Positions 58,374 to 64,000 of a stretch of 64,000 bases of DNA are shown here, piece after piece (position 1 is the first letter of the stretch; the number at the start of each line of letters is the position of its first letter). A model generated the notes under the pieces. It worked only from the letters and a program-made list of their open reading frames with translations. It had not been told where the DNA came from and ran no database searches. Origin of the DNA: DYCT01 sp051875715. Lineage in GTDB: Bacteria > Bacteroidota > Bacteroidia > Bacteroidales > Bacteroidaceae. The stretch covers positions 4,962 through 68,961 of the forward strand of contig JBJEHD010000032.1 of assembly GCA_051875715.1 (NCBI GenBank), given 5' to 3'. Position numbers and translations under genes: made by a program.

Positions 58374-59348
58374 CTAAAAATGCGACTCGATAATCTCCGT
58401 CAGCACATTTTTGATGTCCAGACCGGCCGCACGCACCTGCTGCGGGATGAAACTGGTGGCCGTCATGCCCGGCGTCGTGTTCACCTCCAGCAGGTTGATC
58501 TTCTCACCCTCGGTGACGATGTAGTCCACCCGGATGATGCCGCTGCACCCAAGGATGTCATAGATGGCCGATGTGACCGCCTGCACACGCCGGGCCAGTT
58601 CGTCGGACACCCGGGCCGGCGTAATCTCGTCGACCGCCCCATTGTATTTGGCATCGTAGTCGAAAAACTCGTTGTGCGCCACGACCTCCGTCAGCGGGAA
58701 GACCACCGTACGGCCCTTCACCTTATAGCATCCGCAGGTGAGCTCCGTCCCCTGCATGAAGGCCTCGACCACGACCTCCGGGGCTTCGTCGAACGCCTTG
58801 GCGATGGCGGGCTGAATCTCCTCGGGAGTCTTCACCTTGGTCACGCCGAAACTGGAGCCGCCCAGGCTGGGCTTGATGAAGCAGGGCAGACCGATTTTCT
58901 CGACCACATCGTCGTTCGAGATGCTGTCGCCCCGGCGCAGCAACAGGGAGTCGGCAATGCGGATGCCAAAGGCGTGCAGGTAGTGGTTGCAGGCAAACTT
59001 GTCGTAGGTGATGGCGGCGGCCAGCACGCCACAGCAGGAGTAAGGGATGCGCATCATGTCGAAATAGCCCTGCAGGCGGCCGTCCTCGCCCGGCGTGCCG
59101 TGGATGGTGATATAGGCAAAGTCAAACACCACCTTGCGTCCTCCATCGGAAAAACTGAAGTCGTTCTTGTCCACCGGGACCTTTCGGTCTTCGTCCAGCC
59201 GGACCTCCCAACGCGGCCCTTGCATCTCGACCACATAGAGGTCGTACTTTTCTTTGTCCATGAAGGAATACAGTCCCTGTGCGCTGCGCAGGGACACGCC
59301 AAACTCGGAGGTGTCGCCTCCGGCCACAATCGCAATGTTACGTTTCAT
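58374..59348 (-). CDS. ddl: D-alanine--D-alanine ligase
   Basis: Makes the D-Ala-D-Ala dipeptide for peptidoglycan (324 residues, ATP-grasp). Motifs: IAIVAGGDTSEFGVSLRSA, ITIHGTPGEDGRLQGYFD, PCFIKPSLGGSSFGVTKV, VVEAFMQGTELTCGCYK, and the C-terminal INLLEVNTTPGMTATSFIPQ. The ATG at 59348 overlaps the pseudouridine synthase stop by ATGA, as in a PASTA-rluD-ddl unit. Confidence 0.96.
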   Translation of the reverse strand: MKRNIAIVAGGDTSEFGVSLRSAQGLYSFMDKEKYDLYVVEMQGPRWEVRLDEDRKVPVDKNDFSFSDGGRKVVFDFAYITIHGTPGEDGRLQGYFDMMRIPYSCCGVLAAAITYDKFACNHYLHAFGIRIADSLLLRRGDSISNDDVVEKIGLPCFIKPSLGGSSFGVTKVKTPEEIQPAIAKAFDEAPEVVVEAFMQGTELTCGCYKVKGRTVVFPLTEVVAHNEFFDYDAKYNGAVDEITPARVSDELARRVQAVTSAIYDILGCSGIIRVDYIVTEGEKINLLEVNTTPGMTATSFIPQQVRAAGLDIKNVLTEIIESHF

Positions 59349-60418
59349 TCTAATTCTCGGTTTTGCAGGTAATTCCGCCATTTGTCCAAAAGCTGCGTCA
59401 TGTCCGCCGGCAGGGGAGAGGTGAAGAACATCTCCTCGCCGGTGCGCGGATGCACAAAGCCCAGCGTCATGGCATGCAAGGCCTGACGCGGACAAACGTC
59501 GAAACAGTTGTTGACAAATTGTTTGTATTTACTGAATTGGGTGCCCTTTAGGATTTCGTGGCCCCCGTATCGTTCGTCGTTGAACAAGATGTGGCCGATG
59601 TGCTTCATGTGGACGCGAATCTGGTGCGTACGGCCGGTTTCGAGCACGCACTCCACCAACGTCACATAGCCCAGCCGCTCCAGCACGCGATAGTGGGTGA
59701 CGGCGTGCTTGCCCACGGCAGGATCGTCGGACACGGCCATCTGCATCCGGTCCTTCGGGTTGCGGGTGATATTGCCTTCGATGCGTCCCTCGTCTTCTTT
59801 CACGATGCCCCACACCAGGGCCCGATACTGCCGCTTGGTGGTCTTGTTGTAGAACTGGAGGCCCAGATGGGTTTTCGCATCGGGTGTCTTCGCCACGACC
59901 AGCAAGCCGGAGGTGTCCTTGTCGATGCGGTGCACCAGTCCCACCTGCGGGTCGTTGGGGTCGTAGTTCTTGTTGTCTTTCAGATGCCAGGCGATGGCGT
60001 TGACCAACGTGCCGTGGTAGTTGCCGCACCCCGGATGCACCACCAGGCCGGCCGGTTTGTTGATGACCATCAGGTCGTCGTCCTCGTACACCACGTCCAA
60101 GGGAATGTCCTCGGGCACAATGTCGTTGTTGTAGCGCGGACGGTCCATCATGACCGTCAGCACATCCTGAGGTTTCACCTTGTAGTTGCTCTTCACCGGA
60201 CGGCCGTTGGCCATGACGAATCCGGCGTCGGCGGCCTTCTGAATCCGGTTGCGCGAAGCATTGACCAACCGTTCGAACAGGTATTTGTCCACACGCACGG
60301 GCGACTGGCCTTTGTCCACCACCACCCGGAAATGCTCGTACAGTTCCACCTCCTGCCCTACCGGCTCCACGTCGTCCAACTCGTCGTCGGCCAGTTCGTC
60401 CAAATAGTCTTCTTTCAT
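59345..60418 (-). CDS. RluD-family 23S rRNA pseudouridine synthase
   Basis: Isomerises uridines in large-subunit rRNA (357 residues). An acidic N-terminus is followed by an S4 RNA-binding domain (VRVDKYLFERLVNASRNRIQ), then the catalytic domain with VINKPAGLVVHPG, catalytic Asp in GLVHRIDKDTSGLLVVAK, and ETGRTHQIRVHMKHIGHIL. RluC/RluD-type by length and S4 domain; the exact target is not determined. It lies between a PASTA protein gene and ddl. Confidence 0.94.
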   Translation of the reverse strand: MKEDYLDELADDELDDVEPVGQEVELYEHFRVVVDKGQSPVRVDKYLFERLVNASRNRIQKAADAGFVMANGRPVKSNYKVKPQDVLTVMMDRPRYNNDIVPEDIPLDVVYEDDDLMVINKPAGLVVHPGCGNYHGTLVNAIAWHLKDNKNYDPNDPQVGLVHRIDKDTSGLLVVAKTPDAKTHLGLQFYNKTTKRQYRALVWGIVKEDEGRIEGNITRNPKDRMQMAVSDDPAVGKHAVTHYRVLERLGYVTLVECVLETGRTHQIRVHMKHIGHILFNDERYGGHEILKGTQFSKYKQFVNNCFDVCPRQALHAMTLGFVHPRTGEEMFFTSPLPADMTQLLDKWRNYLQNRELE

Positions 60419-60435
60419 CGTTGCTTGCTTGTTTG

Positions 60436-61074
60436 TCAGAACCAGGACTTGTCGACAACGGGCTCATCCGTCTGCACAGGAACGTCTTCCTCCAGCAGCA
60501 GGCTGTCGGCCACCGATTCCCGCTCGCCATTGCCCACCACCAAGGTCAGCACGGCGCCCAGCGGGACCTGCGCCCCGGACTCCAACTCTTCGCCGGCATA
60601 CTTCACGCCGATGACCCAGTCTTTGTCGCCCGGCACATACTCCGGCTCGGTCAGGTTGAAACCCATCGCCGAAAGACGGGCCCGAGCCTGACGGTACGAA
60701 CTATTGTCGGCCACATCGGGTAAGGCCTTCCGAGGGACACTCAGCGAATTGATGGTCAGGTAGATTGTGCGGCCGCGCTTCACCCTCGACCCGGCCGTCG
60801 GCTTCTGGTCGAGCACACGCCCGGGCGCCATGGTCTTGACATAACTGGAGTCCACCACCAGGGCTTGCAAACCTTGCTTCTGCATCAGCAACCCGGCTTC
60901 CTCCACCGACAAGTTTCTCACCGCAGGCACCTCCACCGAGACTCCGTGGCGCGTATAGGCATCGAGCGAACGCAGTACGCCGTACACCAGCAAGCAAAAG
61001 ACAACGACCATCCCTGCCAGGTTCAGCCAAAAGAACTGGTTGGCCTTGAATGAGAAAAATTCCTTTATAGTCAT
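60436..61074 (-). CDS. PASTA-domain membrane protein
   Basis: A 212-residue protein with one transmembrane helix (about 17-37) and two to three PASTA repeats outside it: VSVEVPAVRNLSVEEAGLLM, RVLDQKPTAGSRVKRGRTI, and ALPDVADNSSYRQARARLSA. An acidic C-terminal tail follows. PASTA domains bind peptidoglycan stem peptides. The neighbouring ddl makes D-Ala-D-Ala, so a role in sensing or organising the cell wall is reasonable. There is no kinase domain. Confidence 0.9.
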   Translation of the reverse strand: MTIKEFFSFKANQFFWLNLAGMVVVFCLLVYGVLRSLDAYTRHGVSVEVPAVRNLSVEEAGLLMQKQGLQALVVDSSYVKTMAPGRVLDQKPTAGSRVKRGRTIYLTINSLSVPRKALPDVADNSSYRQARARLSAMGFNLTEPEYVPGDKDWVIGVKYAGEELESGAQVPLGAVLTLVVGNGERESVADSLLLEEDVPVQTDEPVVDKSWF

Positions 61075-61095
61075 AACGAATTGGATAATTTGGTG

Positions 61096-61103
61096 CAAAT
61101 GTA
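61096..61103 (-). promoter_or_regulatory. Candidate -7 element of the PASTA-rluD-ddl unit
   Basis: TACATTTG on the minus strand, an exact TAnnTTTG, 21 bases upstream of the ATG at 61074. Confidence 0.5.
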
Positions 61104-61286
61104 GGCATTTAATTCTCCACTACACGCCTTTTGTCACAGATAAAATCAAAGGCTCTGTCTTTTTATCACAAGCCACCTCCCCGCACATCGGAAACCCACA
61201 GACAAGCCCTCCTCTTTTTTTACGAATTTTTGCGCGGAAGCCTAAAAATAAATGCCATTTTGCAATCTTCATATAGCAAAATTATC

Positions 61287-61294
61287 TATTTTTG
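61287..61294 (+). promoter_or_regulatory. Candidate -7 element of pta-ackA
   Basis: TATTTTTG, an exact TAnnTTTG, 54 bases upstream of the pta ATG in an AT-rich region. Confidence 0.55.
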
Positions 61295-61348
61295 CATGGT
61301 GAAAAACACTTATCTCGACACATTACTTTATTTTATATAAATTCTATC

Positions 61349-62365
61349 ATGGACATCATTAAAGAAATTGTTGAGCGCGCGAAAGCGAACCGCCAACGCA
61401 TCGTCCTTCCCGAAGGTACGGAAGAACGCACACTGACGGCTGCCGACAGAGTGTTGGCAGAAGGAGTGGCTGACCTGATTATCCTGGGCAACCCGGCCGA
61501 AATCCAAGCATGTGCCGAGAAACTGGGGCTGAAGAACATAGACAAAGCCACCATCATCGACCCGGAAAACCATCCGAAGAAAGAGGAATACGCCCAATTG
61601 CTGGCTGAACTCCGCAAGAAGAAAGGCATGACCATCGAAGAGGCCCGCAAACTGGTGGAAGACCCCCTCTACCTGGGCTGCTTGATTATCAAAGCCGGCG
61701 ATGCCGACGGCCAGTTGGCCGGCGCACGCAACACCACCGGAAACGTTCTCCGTCCGGCCCTGCAAATCATCAAGACCGCCCCGGGCATCACCTGCGTATC
61801 CGGCGGTATGCTGCTGATCACAAACACACCCCAATATGGTGAAAACGGCGTGCTGGTAGTCGGCGACGTGGCCGTTACACCCGCACCCGATGCTGAACAA
61901 TTGTCGCAAATCGCTGTCTGCACTGCCCGTACGGCTCAAGCCGTGGCCGGTTTTGCCGAACCGAGAGTGGCCATGCTCAGCTTCTCGACCAAAGGTTCCG
62001 CCAAGCACGAAGTGGTCGACAAAGTGGTAGAAGCCACCCGCCTGGCCAAAGAACTGGATCCGAACTTGAAGGTAGACGGCGAACTGCAAGCCGACGCCGC
62101 CCTCGTCCCCTCGGTGGGCGAAAGCAAAGCACCGGGCTCCGCCATCGCCGGCCATGCCAACGTACTGGTATTCCCCAACCTGGAAGTGGGCAACATCGCT
62201 TACAAACTGGTACAACGCCTGGGCAACGCCGACGCCATCGGTCCGGTGCTCCAAGGTATCGCCCGTCCGGTCAACGACCTCTCCAGAGGCTGCTCCGTCG
62301 ACGATGTATATAAAATGATTGCCATCACCGCCAACCAGGCCATCGCTGCCAAGGCTCAAAAATAA
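61349..62365 (+). CDS. pta: Phosphate acetyltransferase
   Basis: Converts acetyl-CoA and phosphate to acetyl phosphate (338 residues, short form without the N-terminal DRTGG region). Motifs: RIVLPEGTEERTLTAADRVL, AGARNTTGNVLRPALQIIK, AMLSFSTKGSAKHEVVDKV and VDGELQADAALVPSVG. The start MDIIKEIVERA at 61349 is preferred to an in-frame ATG that falls on the promoter. It pairs with ackA 14 bases downstream for ATP-yielding acetate formation. Confidence 0.96.
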   Translation: MDIIKEIVERAKANRQRIVLPEGTEERTLTAADRVLAEGVADLIILGNPAEIQACAEKLGLKNIDKATIIDPENHPKKEEYAQLLAELRKKKGMTIEEARKLVEDPLYLGCLIIKAGDADGQLAGARNTTGNVLRPALQIIKTAPGITCVSGGMLLITNTPQYGENGVLVVGDVAVTPAPDAEQLSQIAVCTARTAQAVAGFAEPRVAMLSFSTKGSAKHEVVDKVVEATRLAKELDPNLKVDGELQADAALVPSVGESKAPGSAIAGHANVLVFPNLEVGNIAYKLVQRLGNADAIGPVLQGIARPVNDLSRGCSVDDVYKMIAITANQAIAAKAQK

Positions 62366-62379
62366 AAAAAACAGGAATC

Positions 62380-63579
62380 ATGAAAATCTTAGTATTAAAC
62401 TGCGGTAGTTCGTCTATCAAATACAAATTGTTTGAGATGACCGACAAAAAGGTGCTGGCACAAGGCGGCATTGAGAAAATCGGTCTGAAAGGTTCGTTCT
62501 TGAAACTGACGTTGCCCAGCGGCGAAAAAGTAATCCTGGAGAAAGACATCCCCGAACATACGGCCGGCGTGGAATTCATCTTCCAGACACTGACCAGCGA
62601 ACAATACGGCGCACTGAAATCGCTCGACGAACTGGACGCCGTAGGCCATCGCATGGTACACGGCGGAGAACGCTTCAGCGAATCCGTACTGCTGAACAAA
62701 GAGGTATTGGATGCCTTTACGGCCTGCAACGACTTGGCCCCGCTTCACAACCCGGCCAACCTGAAAGGCGTGAACGCCGTGTCGGCCTTGCTGCCCAACC
62801 TGCCCCAGGTAGGCGTGTTCGACACTGCCTTCCACCAGACCATGCCGGACTATGCCTACATGTATGCCATCCCCTACGAACTGTATGAGAAATACGGCGT
62901 ACGCCGCTATGGTTTCCACGGAACATCCCACCGCTATGTTTCCCAACGGGCTTGCGAATACCTGGGCATTCAGGCTGAAGGTACTCGGATGATTACCTGC
63001 CACATCGGCAACGGTGGTTCTATCTCCGCCATCAAAGACGGCAAGTGCATGGACACGACCATGGGACTCACCCCGCTGGAAGGACTCATAATGGGCACCC
63101 GCAGCGGCGACATTGATGCCGGCGCCGTCACCTTCATCATGGACAAGGAAGGCCTCAACACCACCGGTGTTTCCAACCTGCTCAACAAGAAGTCGGGTGT
63201 GCTGGGCGTATCAGGCGTATCGAGCGACATGCGCGAACTGGATGCCGCCTGCCAGCAAGGCAACCAACGCGCCATCCTGGCCGAGAAGATGTACTACTAC
63301 CGCATCAAGAAATATGTGGGTGCATACGCAGCCGCTTTGGGTGGCGTAGACGTCATCGTCTTTACCGGAGGCGTAGGAGAGAACCAGGCTCAATGCCGTG
63401 AGGCCGTATGCGCCAACATGGAATACATGGGACTGAAACTGAACGCAGAGGTGAACAAAGACATCCACGGCGACGAGGCCATCATCTCGGCTGCCGACTC
63501 GAAGGTGAAGGTCGTTGTCATCCCGACCGATGAAGAGTTGATGATTGCTTCCGACACGATGAACATCCTGAAGAAGTAA
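62380..63579 (+). CDS. ackA: Acetate kinase
   Basis: Makes ATP and acetate from acetyl phosphate (399 residues, standard length). Signatures: ILVLNCGSSSIKYKLFEM, VGHRMVHGGERFSESV, RRYGFHGTSHRYVSQRA, MITCHIGNGGSISAIKDGK and VFTGGVGENQAQCREAV. It is co-transcribed with pta and followed by a strong terminator. Confidence 0.98.
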   Translation: MKILVLNCGSSSIKYKLFEMTDKKVLAQGGIEKIGLKGSFLKLTLPSGEKVILEKDIPEHTAGVEFIFQTLTSEQYGALKSLDELDAVGHRMVHGGERFSESVLLNKEVLDAFTACNDLAPLHNPANLKGVNAVSALLPNLPQVGVFDTAFHQTMPDYAYMYAIPYELYEKYGVRRYGFHGTSHRYVSQRACEYLGIQAEGTRMITCHIGNGGSISAIKDGKCMDTTMGLTPLEGLIMGTRSGDIDAGAVTFIMDKEGLNTTGVSNLLNKKSGVLGVSGVSSDMRELDAACQQGNQRAILAEKMYYYRIKKYVGAYAAALGGVDVIVFTGGVGENQAQCREAVCANMEYMGLKLNAEVNKDIHGDEAIISAADSKVKVVVIPTDEELMIASDTMNILKK

Positions 63580-63604
63580 TCCAGTCCGCTTAACGACAAA
63601 AAAA

Positions 63605-63658
63605 AAATGCAGTGAGGGCCGCTTCTCCTTGTGTGGGGAAGCGGCCCTCACTGCATTT
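63605..63658 (+). terminator. Terminator after ackA
   Basis: Perfect 21-bp arms (63605-63625 and 63638-63658) around a 12-base loop, with an A-run before and T-rich sequence after. Confidence 0.93.
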
Positions 63659-63724
63659 TATCGGGCATCCGCATCTTTTTTCTAAAAAAATCAGCCAAAA
63701 CATTTTGCATATCCAAATTATTTG

Positions 63725-63732
63725 TATCTTTG
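63725..63732 (+). promoter_or_regulatory. Candidate -7 element of tRNA-Gln
   Basis: TATCTTTG, an exact TAnnTTTG, 16 bases upstream of the tRNA, with TTTG at 63704-63707 as a possible -33 element (17-base gap). Confidence 0.6.
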
Positions 63733-63748
63733 CAGCGTCAAAAATGAC

Positions 63749-63819
63749 TGGGATATGGTGTAATGGTAACACAACAGATTCTGGTCCTGTTTTTCCAGGT
63801 TCGAGTCCTGGTATCCCAA
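63749..63819 (+). tRNA. tRNA-Gln (anticodon CUG)
   Basis: 71-base cloverleaf. Acceptor TGGGATA/TATCCCA pairs perfectly, D stem GTGT/ACAC, anticodon loop TTCTGGT with CTG, T stem CCAGG/CCTGG around TTCGAGT. The anticodon stem ACAGA/CCTGT has an A-C mismatch next to the loop. CCA is not encoded (CCG follows). Confidence 0.92.
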
Positions 63820-63822
63820 CCG

Positions 63823-63868
63823 AAAGGCTTTGTTGGAGTGGTACTCCGATGAAGCCTTTACTTTTTTT
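63823..63868 (+). terminator. Terminator after tRNA-Gln
   Basis: AAAGGCTT (63823-63830) pairs with AAGCCTTT (63852-63859), with an inner GGAGT/ACTCC stem at 63835-63847, followed by CTTTTTTT. Confidence 0.8.
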
Positions 63869-64000
63869 ATCCGCGCAGCCGCACCGGGAAGCGACGTTGA
63901 GGAACACTGCAAGCCCAACCCGTGGGGCCATCTTACAAAAAAAGGGGGTCAGTGGAAATTCAGTGGGGATAAGCATAAATCTTAGCAAGTCTGTAGAGGA
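63869..64000. other. Right end, no gene recognised
   Basis: Downstream of the tRNA terminator nothing protein-like or structured is evident in the last 132 bases. Confidence 0.5.

Noticed and set aside
63590..63988. Minus-strand coding gene across tRNA-Gln
   Set aside because: It would cover a terminator and a tRNA, and shows no protein family features.
63749..64000. Integrated element at tRNA-Gln
   Set aside because: No integrase, repeated tRNA 3' end or att duplication is visible before the window ends.

Overview
The window is GC-rich chromosomal DNA from a member of the Bacteroidota, most likely order Bacteroidales. Supporting marks are a SusC/SusD pair, a hybrid two-component regulator with a periplasmic propeller sensor, NigD-like, DUF4292 and FISUMP proteins, the proline-loop type of ArgF' transcarbamylase, and -7 promoter elements of the form TAnnTTTG in front of many genes. 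No phage, transposon, CRISPR array or replication origin was seen.

Layout. 1-2621: parC (cut by the left edge), divergent from glyS and an FKBP lipoprotein (2741-4898). 4992-5063: tRNA-Arg(CCU). 5092-13007, minus strand: aroK, an acyl-CoA ligase, an M20 deacylase, then the chain dut / TPR lipoprotein / DUF4292 lipoprotein / EnvC-like protein, whose junctions are all 4-base ATGA overlaps. 13159-14484: dgt, divergent from dut. 14488-14655: two short-period repeat arrays. 14923-20832: a short leader ORF and a complete biotin operon bioB-A-F-G-C-D. 20918-21586: a FISUMP protein. 21786-24056: pyrH, frr, rsgA. 24142-32989, minus strand: a ten-gene arginine/proline operon argR, GNAT, argG, argC, argD, proC, DUF2007, proB, proA, argF', closed by a strong terminator. 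33107-49489: a polysaccharide utilisation locus (PUL). 49847-51469: class I fumarase. 51580-56385: CE7-like esterase, EamA transporter, secreted PL1 pectate lyase. 56532-61074, minus strand: PASTA protein, RluD-type pseudouridine synthase, ddl, an acyltransferase and a NigD-like lipoprotein. 61349-63579: pta-ackA. 63749-63819: tRNA-Gln.

How the genes work together. The arginine genes point to the N-succinyl route described for Bacteroides fragilis: ArgF' has Pro90 and the proline-rich loop of N-succinylornithine transcarbamylase, and an M20 deacylase lies elsewhere in the window. The GNAT gene may supply the first acylation. The biotin operon covers pimeloyl-ACP formation (BioC, BioG) and ring assembly (BioF, BioA, BioD, BioB).

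The most novel part is the PUL. It has an HTCS regulator, a cytoplasmic GH130 enzyme, an MFS sugar transporter, SusC, SusD, a LamG lipoprotein, and two secreted paralogs (39803-41548 and 47357-49489) of a family I cannot assign. The paralogs share motifs such as DWWYDV, GTDYD, RLFYP and PTYLYYNPY and look like alpha/alpha-toroid glycan-active enzymes. The susC start carries an A7 tract that puts the natural signal-peptide start out of frame by one base. Regular short-period palindrome arrays (11, 21 and 23 bp) and a GTATAC triplet occur in intergenic regions.
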